Origin: Salinicola socius | GTDB taxonomy: Bacteria > Pseudomonadota > Gammaproteobacteria > Pseudomonadales > Halomonadaceae | NCBI RefSeq assembly: GCF_001937195.1 | Contig: NZ_MSDO01000020.1 | Location: forward strand, 62,001-126,000 | Length of the DNA stretch: 64,000 nucleotides | Direction: 5' to 3' | Part shown: piece by piece, positions 47,313 to 57,592 of the stretch | Numbering within the stretch: the first letter of the stretch is position 1 | Layout of the letters: every line of letters starts with the position of its first letter | The notes under the pieces: generated by a model | What the model saw: only the letters and a program-made list of their open reading frames with translations | Database searches by the model: none | Told to the model about the DNA's origin: nothing | Program-made: the position numbers and the translations under genes

Positions 47313-48662
47313 TCAGACCGGAGCCGAAGTGCTCAGGGTCTTGCCTCGGCCTACGGCGTAGTAATCCACCCCTGCCAACGCCATCGTCTGCGGATCGAAC
47401 AGGTTGCGACCGTCGATCACCACCGGCGTGCTCAACTGGCCACGAATCCACTCGGCATCGAGCGTGCGAAACTCTTTCCACTCGGTGCAGATCACCAGCG
47501 CGTCGGCCTTCTTGACCGCCTGGATACGGTCTGCCACCAGGATCAGATCGTCCCGCTCACCGTAGATGCGGCGACACTCCTTCATGGCCTCCGGATCGTA
47601 GGCCTGTACCGTGACCCCGTGTGCCCACAGCGCTTCCATCAGGGTGCGACTGGGGGCGTCCCGCATGTCGTCGGTTTCCGGCTTGAACGATAGCCCCCAT
47701 ACCGCGATCGTCTTGCCCTCGAGCTCGCCATTCAGCGCATGAGAGAGCTTCTCGAACAGCGTCGATTTCTGACGTTTATTGACCGCTTCCACGGCCTTCA
47801 ACAGCTCGGCTTCGTAGCCCACCTTGCTGGCGGTACGCGCCAGCGCCTGGACGTCCTTGGGAAAGCAGGAGCCGCCGTAGCCGCAGCCCGGATAGATGAA
47901 GTGGTAGCCGATACGCGGGTCGGAACCGATGCCGCGGCGAACGTCCTCGATGTCTGCGCCAAGACGTTCTGCCAGATTGGCAATTTCGTTCATGAAGCTG
48001 ATCTTGGTCGCCAGCATCGCGTTGGCGGCATACTTGGTCAACTCCGCCGCACGCACGCTCATGAACATCAGCTTCTCGCGGTTGCGGTTGTAAGGGGCAT
48101 AGCATTCGCGCATCAGATCGCTGACGCGGTCCGAGTCGGTACCCACCACGATACGAGCCCCACGCGTGAAGTCCTCCAGCGCCGAGCCTTCCTTGAGAAA
48201 CTCGGGGTTGGAGCAGACATCGAAGGGGACATCTGCGACGCGCTCCGCAAGCACGCTCTCGATACGATCCCGAACCTTGTCGGCCGTACCGACCGGCACG
48301 GTCGACTTGTCGATGACGACCTTGTAGCCGTTCATGTACTGACCGATAGTGGATGCCACTGCCAGCACATACTGCAGATCGGCACTGCCATCCTCGTCCG
48401 GCGGCGTGCCGACGGCGATGAACTGCAGCACGCCATGTTCGACCGCCATGCCGGCGTCGGTCGTGAACCGCAGACGCCGGGCTTCCACATTGCGCAGTAC
48501 CATCGACTCGAGGCCGGGCTCATAGATGGGAATGTCTCCCTGAACCAGACGCTCGATCTTGTTTCGGTCGATATCGACACACACCACGTCATGGCCTACG
48601 TCGGCCAGACAGGTGCCGGTGACCAGACCGACATAGCCGGTACCGAAAACGGTAATCTTCAT
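47313..48662 (-). CDS. ugd: UDP-glucose 6-dehydrogenase
   Basis: Protein of 449 aa, oxidising UDP-glucose to UDP-glucuronate with two NAD+. [21 protein letters not shown] is the Rossmann start, [14 protein letters not shown] and [15 protein letters not shown] are family segments, [20 protein letters not shown] is the dimer helix and [17 protein letters not shown] holds the catalytic Cys (about residue 259). It supplies glucuronic acid for the capsule. The ATG at 48662 has GGGGA upstream. It is the last gene of the export/precursor block, 104 bp after rfbC across a 17-bp repeat array. Confidence 0.95.
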   Translation of the reverse strand: MKITVFGTGYVGLVTGTCLADVGHDVVCVDIDRNKIERLVQGDIPIYEPGLESMVLRNVEARRLRFTTDAGMAVEHGVLQFIAVGTPPDEDGSADLQYVLAVASTIGQYMNGYKVVIDKSTVPVGTADKVRDRIESVLAERVADVPFDVCSNPEFLKEGSALEDFTRGARIVVGTDSDRVSDLMRECYAPYNRNREKLMFMSVRAAELTKYAANAMLATKISFMNEIANLAERLGADIEDVRRGIGSDPRIGYHFIYPGCGYGGSCFPKDVQALARTASKVGYEAELLKAVEAVNKRQKSTLFEKLSHALNGELEGKTIAVWGLSFKPETDDMRDAPSRTLMEALWAHGVTVQAYDPEAMKECRRIYGERDDLILVADRIQAVKKADALVICTEWKEFRTLDAEWIRGQLSTPVVIDGRNLFDPQTMALAGVDYYAVGRGKTLSTSAPV

Positions 48663-48734
48663 TCGAGAAATCCCCATGAATGCGCGATGCCACCCACAGG
48701 GGCAGCTCGGTCAAGTCTCAGTAGCATTGGCATT

Positions 48735-48780
48735 AGGCAAGCGTCGGCTTCAGGCAAACGTCGGCTCTAGGCAAACGTCG
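48735..48780. repeat. 17-bp tandem repeats across the rfbC stop codon
   Basis: AGGCAA occurs at 48735, 48752 and 48769, exactly 17 bp apart, within units AGGCAAGCGTCGGCTTC and AGGCAAACGTCGGCTCT and a partial third. The last copy encodes the final residues and stop of rfbC. Confidence 0.85.
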
Positions 48781-49312
48781 CCGCGTCGGCCAGCGAGCTG
48801 CCCTGTTCGTCCTTGTCGGACGTTACCGGTTCGTCGCCCACCAGCGGCCAGTCGATGGCCAATTGCGGGTCGTTCCAGTGCAGGCTGTATTCGTCGCCCG
48901 GCGCATAGTAGTCCGTGCACTTGTACTGGAACTCGGCGACCTCGCTGGTGACGTAGAAACCGTGGGCGAATCCCGGCGGCACCCACAGCATCTGGCGATT
49001 GTCTTCGCTCAGCAGCGCGCCGACCCAACGGCCGAAGGTGGGCGAACTGCGACGCAGATCCACCGCGACGTCATAGACCTCGCCCCGCGTGACCCGTACC
49101 AGTTTTCCCTGCGGGTGCTGCAGCTGATAGTGCAGCCCCCGCAGAATGCCCTGGCCGGATTTGCTGTGGTTATCCTGGACGAACCGATGATCGCCGCAGT
49201 GCTCGACGAATTCACTGTGGCGAAAGGTTTCGAGGAAAAATCCGCGTTCGTCGCCGAACACACGCGGTGTCATCAGCACGACCTCGGGAATAGCCAACTT
49301 TTCGTAATTCAT
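48767..49312 (-). CDS. rfbC: dTDP-4-dehydrorhamnose 3,5-epimerase
   Basis: Cupin epimerase of 181 aa (RmlC), third step of dTDP-L-rhamnose synthesis. DERGFFLETFRHSEF, FVQDNHSKSGQGILRGLHYQ (catalytic His), GEVYDVAVDLRRSSPTFG (Asp) and WVPPGFAHGFYV are all typical. The C-terminal end carries the tandem repeat, so its last few residues are not family-conserved. SD AGGCGG before ATG 49312. The gap to rfbA is 72 bp. Confidence 0.94.
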   Translation of the reverse strand: MNYEKLAIPEVVLMTPRVFGDERGFFLETFRHSEFVEHCGDHRFVQDNHSKSGQGILRGLHYQLQHPQGKLVRVTRGEVYDVAVDLRRSSPTFGRWVGALLSEDNRQMLWVPPGFAHGFYVTSEVAEFQYKCTDYYAPGDEYSLHWNDPQLAIDWPLVGDEPVTSDKDEQGSSLADAATFA

Positions 49313-49384
49313 GTCGTCCGCCTCTTCGGCTGGGTGGATGGCTGAGGCAATGGTTGAGGTGATGGCTGAACTGAGGGACAGCAA

Positions 49385-50314
49385 TCAGCGATTGCCGCGG
49401 ATGCCGGCCACCGCAGCTTCGGTCAGCGTTGCACCGCGCTGGGCGTCTTCGAGACGTTTGAGCAGATATTGACCATAACCGGTCTTCTTGAGCGCGGTTC
49501 CACGCTCGGTGAGAAGCGCGTCATCGATCCAGCCCTGGTTCCAGGCGATCTCTTCCAGACAGGCGACCTTCAGACCCTGGCGATGTTCGATCGTCTGTAC
49601 GTACTGGCCCGCTTCCAGCAGGCTGTCGTGCGTGCCGGTATCGAGCCACGCGAACCCGCGGCCCAGTCGCTCGACGCGCAGATCGCCCCGCTCCAGGTAG
49701 GCGTTGTTGATACTGGTGATTTCCAGCTCGCCGCGTTCGGAGGGTTTGACCTGATGGGCGATCTCGACCACGTCGTTGTCGTAGAAGTAGAGGCCGGTGA
49801 CCGCATAAGGGGATTTCGGCTTGATCGGCTTCTCTTCGATCGACAGCGCCTTGCCCGATGCGTCGAATTCCACCACGCCGAAGCGCTCCGGATCCTTGAC
49901 CAGATAGCCGAAGACCGTTGCCCCTTTCTGCATGTCGGAGGCCCGCATCAGCTGCTCCGAGAAGTGCTGCCCATGAAAGACGTTATCGCCGAGCACCAGG
50001 CAGACCGAGTCGCTGCCGATGAACGATTCGCCGATCAGGAACGCCTGCGCCAGACCATCGGGAGACGGCTGTTCGGCATATTCGAAACGTACCCCGAATT
50101 GCGCGCCATCGCCCAGCAGGTATTGATATTGCGGTAGATCGGACGGCGTCGAGATGATCAGAATCTCGCGAATCCCTGCCAGCATCAGCACCGAAATCGG
50201 ATAGTAGATCATCGGCTTGTCATACACCGGCAGCAGCTGCTTGGAGATGCCCTGAGTGATCGGATGCAAGCGTGTGCCGGAACCGCCGGCGAGAATGATG
50301 CCTTTACGTGCCAT
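49385..50314 (-). CDS. rfbA: glucose-1-phosphate thymidylyltransferase
   Basis: RmlA of 309 aa, making dTDP-glucose from glucose-1-phosphate and d[34 protein letters not shown] is the nucleotide-binding signature, [13 protein letters not shown] holds the metal Asp, ERFGVVEFD and [22 protein letters not shown] are family motifs, and [15 protein letters not shown] is near the C-terminus. AAGGAG lies 7 nt before the ATG. It is separated from rfbD by 154 bp containing a perfect 19-bp triplication. Confidence 0.96.
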   Translation of the reverse strand: MARKGIILAGGSGTRLHPITQGISKQLLPVYDKPMIYYPISVLMLAGIREILIISTPSDLPQYQYLLGDGAQFGVRFEYAEQPSPDGLAQAFLIGESFIGSDSVCLVLGDNVFHGQHFSEQLMRASDMQKGATVFGYLVKDPERFGVVEFDASGKALSIEEKPIKPKSPYAVTGLYFYDNDVVEIAHQVKPSERGELEITSINNAYLERGDLRVERLGRGFAWLDTGTHDSLLEAGQYVQTIEHRQGLKVACLEEIAWNQGWIDDALLTERGTALKKTGYGQYLLKRLEDAQRGATLTEAAVAGIRGNR

Positions 50315-50396
50315 GGTGGAGCTCCTTTTCGATGCGAGGATCGATTCAGACATTCAAGATAACGGTATAAGAGTTACCCCTGTGACAAGGGACTCT

Positions 50397-50453
50397 GTTA
50401 CGAAGCGATGGAACAGTTACGAAGCGATGGAACAGTTACGAAGCGATGGAACA
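50397..50453. repeat. three perfect 19-bp tandem repeats between rfbA and rfbD
   Basis: GTTACGAAGCGATGGAACA occurs three times without mismatch and ends 16 bp downstream of the rfbD stop codon. Period 19 bp. Confidence 0.93.
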
Positions 50454-50468
50454 GCCATGATCGGCGCG

Positions 50469-51356
50469 CTATGCGCCCTCGAGCAGCTCCGCCAGCGTCA
50501 GCTGCAACTGGGATTGCCAATCCGGCAGCGTGATACCCAGCGCCTGCTCGACTTTCTCCAGCGACAGTCGCGAATTCAGCGGCCGATGAGCGGGAGTGGG
50601 GTAATTCGCGGTCGCGATCGATGCCACCTGATCCGGTCGTACCCGCAGGGTCTCCCCGAGTACCTCGGCATGCTGGAAGATCGCCTGCGCGAAGCCGTGC
50701 CAGCTGGTTTCACCACGCGGCGCGAGGTGATAAAGGCCAGAGGCCAGGCGTCCTTCCGTCTGCTGCTTCACTGCCAGCAAGGTCACTTCGGCGATCAGCC
50801 GGGCTGGCGTCGGCGCACCGATTTGATCGCCAACGATGCTCAGCGCTTCGCGCTCGCGGGCGAGACGCAACATGGTCTTCATGAAATTGTGACCGCGTGC
50901 GCTGTAGACCCAGCTGGTACGGAAGATCAGCGCCTCCGCGCCACTGGCCAGGATCGCCTCGTCACCCGCCAGCTTGCTCTCCCCGTAGGCGGACAGAGGT
51001 CCACTGCTGCTGGACTCCTGCCAGGCAATGTCGCCATCCCCCGGATAGACGTAATCCGACGAGTAGTGAACCAGTCTGGCCCCGTGCGACGCGCAGTAGT
51101 CGGCAAGCTGAGCCGGCAACTCGGCATTGAGCCGGAAGGCTTCGTCGCGCGCCGTCTCCGCCGCATCGACCGCGGTCCAGGCAGCGGCGTTGGCGATGAG
51201 GGACGGCCGATGCTCATCGAGCAGCCGAGCGACGGCAGCGGCATCCTGCAGATCGAGTGATTGGCGCCCGGGCGCGACGCACGGCCCGAGCGGGGCCAGC
51301 GCGCGCTGCAGCTCGAAGCCGACCTGCCCGTTGCCTCCCAGAATCAGCATGCTCAT
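50469..51356 (-). CDS. rfbD: dTDP-4-dehydrorhamnose reductase
   Basis: RmlD of 295 aa, NAD(P)H-dependent last step to dTDP-L-rhamnose. [17 protein letters not shown] is the Rossmann loop, [12 protein letters not shown] and [10 protein letters not shown] follow, [14 protein letters not shown] holds the Tyr-x-x-x-Lys pair, and [15 protein letters not shown] and [10 protein letters not shown] are family motifs. The ATG at 51356 overlaps the rfbB stop as ATGA. It belongs to the rfbBDAC set. Confidence 0.95.
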   Translation of the reverse strand: MSMLILGGNGQVGFELQRALAPLGPCVAPGRQSLDLQDAAAVARLLDEHRPSLIANAAAWTAVDAAETARDEAFRLNAELPAQLADYCASHGARLVHYSSDYVYPGDGDIAWQESSSSGPLSAYGESKLAGDEAILASGAEALIFRTSWVYSARGHNFMKTMLRLAREREALSIVGDQIGAPTPARLIAEVTLLAVKQQTEGRLASGLYHLAPRGETSWHGFAQAIFQHAEVLGETLRVRPDQVASIATANYPTPAHRPLNSRLSLEKVEQALGITLPDWQSQLQLTLAELLEGA

Positions 51357-52432
51357 GCCGTCGCTCCCAGACGCTCGCCCTGGTAACTGCCGTTCTGCAC
51401 CCGGCGCCACCACATGTCGTTCTCCAGGAACCAGCGCACGGTCTTGCGCATGCCGCTCTCGAAGTTCTCGCTGGGGGTCCAATCGAGTTCCCGCTGGATC
51501 TTGGATGCGTCGATCGCGTAACGCTGGTCATGCCCCGGTCGGTCGGTCACGAAAGTGATCAGGTCGCGATAGTGAGCGACACCTTCCGGCTTCTTCGGCG
51601 CGAGCTCCTCGAGCAGTTCGCAGATGGTCTCGACTACCTGAATGTTCTGCTTCTCGTTATGACCACCGATGTTGTAGGTCTCGCCGATCTCGCCCTCGCT
51701 GGCGACCAGAACCAGCGCCCTCGCGTGGTCCTCGACGAACAACCAGTCACGGATCTGCTTGCCATCGCCGTAAACCGGTAGCGGCTGACCCGCCATCGCG
51801 TTGAGGATCGTCAGCGGAATCAGCTTCTCCGGGAAATGGAACGGCCCGTAATTGTTGGAACAGTTGGTCACCAGCGTCGGCAAACCGAAAGTGCGGTGCC
51901 AGGCGCGAACCAGATGATCGGAGCTCGCCTTGCTGGCCGAGTAGGGCGAGCTTGGCGCGTATGGCGTGGTTTCGGTGAACAGCTCGTCCACGCCATGCAG
52001 ATCGCCATAGACCTCGTCGGTGGAGATATGGTGAAACCGGAACGTCGTTGCCTTGCGGGGGTCGCTCTCCTGCAACCCTTTCCAGTAGCTACGTGCCGCT
52101 TCCAGCAGGACGTAGGTCCCCACGATGTTGGTTTCGATGAACGCCGCCGGCCCATCGATGGAGCGATCCACGTGACTCTCCGCAGCCAGATGCATCACCA
52201 CATCCGGCCGGTACTCGTTGAAGATCCGGGCCATGGCCGCCGCATCGCAGATGTCGGCCAGACGAAATTCGTAACGCTCGTCGCTGTCGACGCGAGCGAG
52301 CGATTCCGGATTGCCCGCGTAGGTCAATTTGTCGACATTGATGACGCGATGTGGCGTGTGCTCGATCAATTCGCGCACGACTGCCGAGCCGATGAACCCG
52401 GCGCCACCTGTTACCAGAAATGTCATGCTCAT
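51353..52432 (-). CDS. rfbB: dTDP-glucose 4,6-dehydratase
   Basis: RmlB of 359 aa, NAD-dependent second step of the rhamnose pathway. [49 protein letters not shown] and [15 protein letters not shown] (Tyr-x-x-x-Lys) are all standard. [11 protein letters not shown] is the C-terminal motif. Start 52432 has GGGGGA upstream; an ATG two codons later is possible. The gap to kpsE is 170 bp. Confidence 0.95.
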   Translation of the reverse strand: MSMTFLVTGGAGFIGSAVVRELIEHTPHRVINVDKLTYAGNPESLARVDSDERYEFRLADICDAAAMARIFNEYRPDVVMHLAAESHVDRSIDGPAAFIETNIVGTYVLLEAARSYWKGLQESDPRKATTFRFHHISTDEVYGDLHGVDELFTETTPYAPSSPYSASKASSDHLVRAWHRTFGLPTLVTNCSNNYGPFHFPEKLIPLTILNAMAGQPLPVYGDGKQIRDWLFVEDHARALVLVASEGEIGETYNIGGHNEKQNIQVVETICELLEELAPKKPEGVAHYRDLITFVTDRPGHDQRYAIDASKIQRELDWTPSENFESGMRKTVRWFLENDMWWRRVQNGSYQGERLGATA

Positions 52433-52602
52433 GGTGCTTCCCCCGTCGAGCCTGTTGTTGAATAGCGGGTAGATCGATCTACGGAAGAGATCGACTGGAA
52501 AGACCGACTGAATCGTGCGATCTGTCCGGGGTGGTATGGCTTTCCGGCAGCGGGCCGGGCCCGTGGCATGAGACAGCCGGGGCCGCGGCCGGATCTGCTG
52601 GA

Positions 52603-53718
52603 TCAGTCGCGGTGGTCCTTCACGATCAGGATCAGCATGTTGATGATCAGCGTGATGAACAGCGCGATCACGGCGAATACCACCGAGTTGTAGAGGCGCT
52701 CAGGCTGTTCGGGGTATTCCGGCATCGTCGGCGTCTGGAGCACGGATACCTGCTTCAACTTCCGCGCCGCTTCGATGCGTGTCGTTTCGAGCGCTCCCAG
52801 CGCCCCGGAGTAGCTCTCCTGAGCAAACTGGGCGCGCAGCATCAAGGTCTGATATTCCGAGGAGATACTGTTGAGCGCATCGCCGGACTGCCGAGCCAGG
52901 CGGCCCTGTTCCTGGGTGATCTGATCGGAAAGCGCCTTGATTTCGCTATTGACGCGCACGATTTCCGGCGAGCGAACGCTCTGGTAACTGGCCAGTGCGC
53001 TCTTGCGGGCCTTGGCGATGGCAAGCTGCCCTTCCAGACTAGAAACGACGGAGCTCAGACTCTCCACCGTGCCCGTCGGCGAGACCAGGCCGTTGGCGTT
53101 CTGATAGTCGAGCAGTGCATCACGGGTCTGCTGGAACTTGTCTTCCAGCAACGAGACCTGCTGTTCGAGGAAGCGAACCTGCTCCTCCGCCAGACGCTGC
53201 CCCATCAGGTTCATGTGACGCTCGCCCTCGTCGAGCAGCAGTTGGGCGATCTTGTTGGCTTCCTCCGGATCGAAGGCTTCCACATCGACTCGCAGCACGC
53301 CGGCGTAATCGTCCAGCTCTATCGACACCCGCGACAGGAAGTAGTCATGCAGCTCCTCCAGCGGCGCGTTCTCGTCGCTCAGCGCGCTGAAGAAGTCGGC
53401 GCCCGAATTGGCATAGTGATTGCGGAAATCCGCCTCATCGATGAGCAGCTTCAGCATGTCCACGGAGCGCATGTAATCGCGCAGCAGCAGCATGTCCGCG
53501 AGATTGCTGGTCGCTCCGCCGCTCAGCAGCGAACTCACGCTCAAGGTCGGCGACGCGAGCTGAGGGCTCTCGAGCACCACGTTGGCATGGGAGACATAGC
53601 GGTCGCTGGCCCATAGCGCCCAGTAGAGCGACACGACGATGATCGCGATCAGGCACACGACCCAGTGAAACGACTTGCGAAACCGCGATGATCTTTTGGC
53701 TTGAGATGGCTTGTTCAT
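52603..53718 (-). CDS. kpsE: capsule export inner-membrane protein KpsE (BexC/CtrB family)
   Basis: Polysaccharide co-polymerase of 371 aa, linking the KpsMT ABC transporter to KpsD across the periplasm. One N-terminal membrane segment ([18 protein letters not shown], about residues 18-35), a periplasmic region rich in coiled-coil helices (about 160-310, [21 protein letters not shown] and similar), and a C-terminal membrane segment preceded by [15 protein letters not shown], the PCP Pro-rich motif. The ATG at 53718 overlaps the kpsT stop as ATGA; an upstream extension within kpsT is the wrong frame of that gene's repeats. Confidence 0.92.
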   Translation of the reverse strand: MNKPSQAKRSSRFRKSFHWVVCLIAIIVVSLYWALWASDRYVSHANVVLESPQLASPTLSVSSLLSGGATSNLADMLLLRDYMRSVDMLKLLIDEADFRNHYANSGADFFSALSDENAPLEELHDYFLSRVSIELDDYAGVLRVDVEAFDPEEANKIAQLLLDEGERHMNLMGQRLAEEQVRFLEQQVSLLEDKFQQTRDALLDYQNANGLVSPTGTVESLSSVVSSLEGQLAIAKARKSALASYQSVRSPEIVRVNSEIKALSDQITQEQGRLARQSGDALNSISSEYQTLMLRAQFAQESYSGALGALETTRIEAARKLKQVSVLQTPTMPEYPEQPERLYNSVVFAVIALFITLIINMLILIVKDHRD

Positions 53719-54737
53719 GGGCGACCTGTCTTTTTCGTAGTCTTGTTCGAAGTCGTAGCCTGGCTCGAAGTCGTAGTCTGGTTCGAGGCCGCAGGCTTGT
53801 TCGGAGTCGTCGGCTTGTTCGACGCCTTGGCCGGGCGGTTCCGAGGCTTGGATTTCGCCTGAGCCTGGAACTGCTGCACGTAACGGCGCGCCTCGTGCAT
53901 CCGCTCCCGGGACTCCTCCATGCGCCATCGCAGCGCATCGTCGGGATCGTTCCGAGCGGGATCGTCACTGGATATCTGGTAGTCGAGCCGCGCCTGCTCG
54001 AACTCGAGATTGGCCTGCATCAATTGCTGCTTCGCCTCGGATAGCGATGCAGGCACTTTGGGTGGCGTGGTCTTCTTGCCGTCGGTCGCCTCGTGGTAGG
54101 CGCTGATGGCCTCCTCGATATCGTCGAACCACTTCGCCTGCCCTTGCTCCAGCACGATGCCTGCCTCGCAGAACTCCCTCAGCACGCCCTCCCCGTGCGA
54201 CACCATGATCAGGCTGGCCCGGCCGATGCGATCCTTGAACGCCTCCTTGGCCTTGGCCTTGAAAGCCCGATCGCCGACCGCGGTCGCTTCATCGGAGAGA
54301 TAGACGTCGAAGTCGAAGGCCAGCGACAGCCCGAATGCCAGGCGTGAACGCATTCCCGAGGAGTAGGTCTTGACCGGCTCGTCGAAGGCGTTGCCGATCT
54401 CGGCGAAGGCTTCGACCTCCTGGACGACGCGTTCGATCTCCTCCTCGGCTCCGTGGATGCGAGCCACGAACTTGACGTTCTGGCGGCCGGTCATCGAGCC
54501 CTGAAAACCGCCGGCCAGACCGATCGGCCAGGAGACTCGGCTGTTGCGAATGATCTCGCCCCGGTCCGGCGAATCCATGCCGCCGATCAGTCGCAGCAGG
54601 GTCGACTTGCCCGCACCGTTGCGGCCCAGAAGCCCCACGCTGACCCCGGAGGGAATGGTCAGGCTGATGTCCTTGAGCACCCATTGACTGCCGTGATGGT
54701 TGTGATAGCGCTTGTAAAGATTGCGGATCTCGATCAT
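53715..54737 (-). CDS. kpsT: capsule ABC transporter ATPase KpsT with C-terminal extension
   Basis: ATPase of a group-2 capsule exporter, 340 aa against about 220 for typical KpsT. LLGRNGAGKSTLLRLIGG is Walker A, YSSGMRSRLAFGLSLAFDFD the signature, VYLSDEATAVGD Walker B and IMVSHGEGVL the H-loop, all within the first 200 residues. The extra residues, about 220-340, have a coiled-coil (EAKQQLMQANLEFEQARLDY, RMEESRERMHEARRYVQQF) and then a basic Thr/Ser/Asn/Lys hexapeptide repeat. The DNA for the repeat is a five-copy 18-bp array. The extension is not the carbohydrate-binding type known from Wzt. Its role is unknown. Confidence 0.92.
   Translation of the reverse strand: MIEIRNLYKRYHNHHGSQWVLKDISLTIPSGVSVGLLGRNGAGKSTLLRLIGGMDSPDRGEIIRNSRVSWPIGLAGGFQGSMTGRQNVKFVARIHGAEEEIERVVQEVEAFAEIGNAFDEPVKTYSSGMRSRLAFGLSLAFDFDVYLSDEATAVGDRAFKAKAKEAFKDRIGRASLIMVSHGEGVLREFCEAGIVLEQGQAKWFDDIEEAISAYHEATDGKKTTPPKVPASLSEAKQQLMQANLEFEQARLDYQISSDDPARNDPDDALRWRMEESRERMHEARRYVQQFQAQAKSKPRNRPAKASNKPTTPNKPAASNQTTTSSQATTSNKTTKKTGRP
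53734..53823. repeat. 18-bp tandem repeats encoding the KpsT tail
   Basis: Five 18-bp units, for example GTCGTAGCCTGGCTCGAA, GTCGTAGTCTGGTTCGAG and GTCGTCGGCTTGTTCGAC on the plus strand, encode a hexapeptide repeat of the form (A/T)-S-(N/S)-(K/Q)-(P/T/A)-(T/A) in the kpsT C-terminus. Confidence 0.85.
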
Positions 54738-54750
54738 GTGGGCAGATCTC

Positions 54751-55608
54751 CTAGTGCGCTTTCAGCTGATCGCGAAAACGCAGGTGGAGGACCAGCCCCA
54801 GCGAAATCGACGCCAGCGCCCAGAGCCACAGGTAAGTCATATCGATGCCATCGATCGTGTGGTAGCCGGCGAAGAAGTTGAGTCGCATGCTCTCCAGGCC
54901 GTGCACGATCGGATTCAGCAGCAGATATTCCCGGTATTGATGCGGCACGTAGAGCACCGGGAAGATGACGCCGGAAAGCAGCAGCAGCGGCAGGTTGAGG
55001 ATCCGTGCCACCTTGCCGATTTCCGGCACCAGATCGCCCAGCACCGACAGCGTCAGCCCGAATCCCCAGCCCAGCGCCCACAGCGACAGCCAGTCCATCA
55101 TCGCGCCGACCGGGTAGTCCGGCATCAGCTCGAACTTGAGCAGGCTGCCGATCGTGATGAACAGGATGAAGATCAGCGACTTGAGCATGCCTTCGAGGAA
55201 ACAGCGGACCAGCACCGGATCGATCGGCTTGACCTGGCGATAGGCGAACAGCCCGCGATTGGCCTCGACCGCGCCGATCGAACGCATCATGTTCTCGCGG
55301 AACAGCATGAACCCCATCAGCCCGACCACCATCCAGGCCACGTAATCGGCCCCGGCGATATGCCGGCCGGACATGAACAACCCGCGCACCGACACCATCA
55401 CCCCGATGATCGCCAGCGGTTCGAAGATCATCCAGAACCAGCCCATGCGATCGGCCATGGTGCGAGAGATCGCCTCGCGCATGAACATGGCGAACCAGAC
55501 GCTTCTGGCCACCCGCCACGGCGAGCGCGAAGGCGCGCCGGGCGGTCTTGCGAAATCAGGTTGGGAAAAGCCCGGCGGTGAGTCCGGTCTTGAAACATCC
55601 ATAGCCAT
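54751..55608 (-). CDS. kpsM: capsule ABC transporter permease KpsM
   Basis: Membrane permease of 285 aa with six hydrophobic segments (for example MIFEPLAIIGVMVSVRGLF, VGLMGFMLFRENMM, FILFITIGSLLKF, LPLLLLSGVIFPVLYVP and YLWLWALASISLGLVL). FMREAISRT and GFWMIFEP-like and NPIVHGLESMR stretches are typical of the ABC-2 capsule export family. It forms the inner-membrane pore with KpsT, 13 bp away. The N-terminal 25 residues are Pro-rich and not conserved. The start is ATG 55608 with GGGGGT upstream. Confidence 0.93.
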   Translation of the reverse strand: MAMDVSRPDSPPGFSQPDFARPPGAPSRSPWRVARSVWFAMFMREAISRTMADRMGWFWMIFEPLAIIGVMVSVRGLFMSGRHIAGADYVAWMVVGLMGFMLFRENMMRSIGAVEANRGLFAYRQVKPIDPVLVRCFLEGMLKSLIFILFITIGSLLKFELMPDYPVGAMMDWLSLWALGWGFGLTLSVLGDLVPEIGKVARILNLPLLLLSGVIFPVLYVPHQYREYLLLNPIVHGLESMRLNFFAGYHTIDGIDMTYLWLWALASISLGLVLHLRFRDQLKAH

Positions 55609-55676
55609 GACGGATTACCCCCGATGGGCCGTGCGCAACTTGCGCGTCAGGCGGAAAGACCAGCGATCGAACGCGC

Positions 55677-57410
55677 TCACAGGTCCAGCGCCACGCGAGT
55701 GGCCACGGCAACCTGGAACAGGATCTGGGTAATCGCGGAGGCCAGTTCGATGTTGCTCGTCGGCGCTGCCGGAAGGACGATAATCTCGTCGCCGGCACGC
55801 ATTTGGGTCTGCCCTGCCTGAAGAACGGCACCATTGCGATGAACCACCAGCACCTGGTCTTCGTCGGCCCGTGGCGTGAATCCGCCGGCCTGCCGGATGT
55901 AATCCTGGGCGCTCATGCCCGGGGTAAAGACCATTGCCTGAGGAATGATGATTTCGCCGCTCAGCAGGATCGAATCGGTGTTCTCGGGGATCGTGACGAT
56001 GTCCCCATCCTGCAGCCGGATGTCCGCGACATTGCCGTCCCGGGCGACGACCAGCCGGCCGGTCGGCTTGACCTGGGAGGCCTTCTCCACGAATCGCTGG
56101 ATCAGCTCGGCTTGGCGAACCTGGATCTCGCCTTCCTTGGCCGTGCGGGACGGGTAGCCCAGATAGGTGGTCTCGAGTCGCCGCAGGCTGTCCTTCAGCG
56201 ACTGTGCCTGCTGATCCGCCACGCTGATCCGACGGATCGAAACATCCTGATAGCTGGTCATGCCCTGAGGCACGCTGATCGCATTGAGGAACTCGCCCAG
56301 CTTGGCATCCCGCGGCAACGCGTATCGCGATGGCCCGTAGTAACTGCCCTCGATCTGAACCACGATGGTCTCGTCGCGCAGGTCGGCACTGAACAGCACT
56401 TCATCGCCACGACGCACCTCGGCGCTGCGAAATTCCGCCAGCGGCAGATAGCGCGAGACCGGTCCCGACGGTCGGCTGCCACGCAGCAGCACATGGGACA
56501 CACCGGATTTCAGTCGCGCCAGATTGATCACGTCCTGACCGGTCAACGCATCCCCGACCAGTTCGTAGCGGTAGTTCTTCTGCACGTCGCCGACGACGCT
56601 GATCGCAGGTCCGCGCTCCTCGACCACGATGGTGTCGCCATCCCGAAACTGGGGACGGGCGATATCGCCGTTGATCAGGAAGTTGTAGAGATCGACGACG
56701 TTGATGACCTGGTTACCGCGCTTGATCAGGACCTGTCGATAGCTGCCGAGCGCCTGATCGATGCCGCCTGCCTGATCGAGGAAGTAGAGCACCGAGTCAT
56801 TCGGCGTTCCGGAGTAGCGTCCCGGATTCATCACGTAGCCCGTGACGAACACGCCCACCGGCTGCACGCCCTGGAGATTGGTATAGACGCTGACGTTCTC
56901 CGGATAGACCGACTGAATCGCGCCGCGCACCTTGGCGTTGAGCTGAGCGTTGGAGATCCCCTGGACCTGCAGCGGTCCGATTCCCGGCAGGAAGATATTG
57001 CCCTGGGCATCCACCGCCAGCACCCGGTCCATCTCGACCCCGCCCCAGACCCGAATCGTGATCTGGTCACCCGGCTTGATCAGATACTCGGGATTGAGCC
57101 CGTCCGCCATCATTCCGCGGAAACCGCCGCTGAACAGGTTTTCGCCGAACGGCGGCAGCGTATCGGGATCGACCATGGCCTGCGCCCGAGGGTCGACCGG
57201 TCCATAGGTGCCACTATCCCAATTGGCTCGCGGCGATGTCTCTGTTGCATCGTCATCCGACGCCTGCGACGTCATCGCTTGCGCCTGCTGATCGCTACCC
57301 AGCAACGTACTGCTGTTCACTCCAATGGCCTGCCCGTGAGCAAGGTTGGCGCTCAAACACGCTACCGCCACCAGGCACATGGCCCGGAAAATCATTGCTA
57401 ACCGCTTCAT
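55677..57410 (-). CDS. kpsD: capsule polysaccharide export protein KpsD
   Basis: Periplasmic/outer-membrane export protein of 577 aa in the Wza/KpsD family. The signal peptide spans about 1-26 (MIFRAMCLVAVACLSANLAHG). The poly-export domain starts with LIKPGDQITIRVWGGVEMDRVL (about residue 110), then SLBB-type repeats (VGVFVTGYVMNPGRYSGTP, GPAISVVGDVQKNYRYELVG, ILLSGEIIIPQAMVFTPG). The C-terminal end is hydrophobic, ending in a beta/helix tail. It forms the outer-membrane route with KpsE. It lies 68 bp before kpsM and 182 bp after the small lipoprotein gene. Confidence 0.92.
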   Translation of the reverse strand: MKRLAMIFRAMCLVAVACLSANLAHGQAIGVNSSTLLGSDQQAQAMTSQASDDDATETSPRANWDSGTYGPVDPRAQAMVDPDTLPPFGENLFSGGFRGMMADGLNPEYLIKPGDQITIRVWGGVEMDRVLAVDAQGNIFLPGIGPLQVQGISNAQLNAKVRGAIQSVYPENVSVYTNLQGVQPVGVFVTGYVMNPGRYSGTPNDSVLYFLDQAGGIDQALGSYRQVLIKRGNQVINVVDLYNFLINGDIARPQFRDGDTIVVEERGPAISVVGDVQKNYRYELVGDALTGQDVINLARLKSGVSHVLLRGSRPSGPVSRYLPLAEFRSAEVRRGDEVLFSADLRDETIVVQIEGSYYGPSRYALPRDAKLGEFLNAISVPQGMTSYQDVSIRRISVADQQAQSLKDSLRRLETTYLGYPSRTAKEGEIQVRQAELIQRFVEKASQVKPTGRLVVARDGNVADIRLQDGDIVTIPENTDSILLSGEIIIPQAMVFTPGMSAQDYIRQAGGFTPRADEDQVLVVHRNGAVLQAGQTQMRAGDEIIVLPAAPTSNIELASAITQILFQVAVATRVALDL

Positions 57411-57592
57411 GATGGTTCCCTTCCCTCACGTTGTTTCAGGCCATCGAGTACCGAATCCCGTGAATAGGAGATCCGGTTAAATGCCGTTTGAGGCACTTTT
57501 CAATTCGGTGGCAACCAGGTCGTTCCGGCATCAGGAACGACGGATTTCGACGGCTTCGCCGAGAGAGCATCCGAATGTTTTTCGGAGGCTCA

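Noticed and set aside
52603-53928. Longer KpsE with an acidic Tyr/Asp/Phe-rich N-terminus
   Set aside because: The extra 70 codons are the shifted reading of the kpsT 18-bp repeats; ATG 53718 overlaps the kpsT stop as expected.
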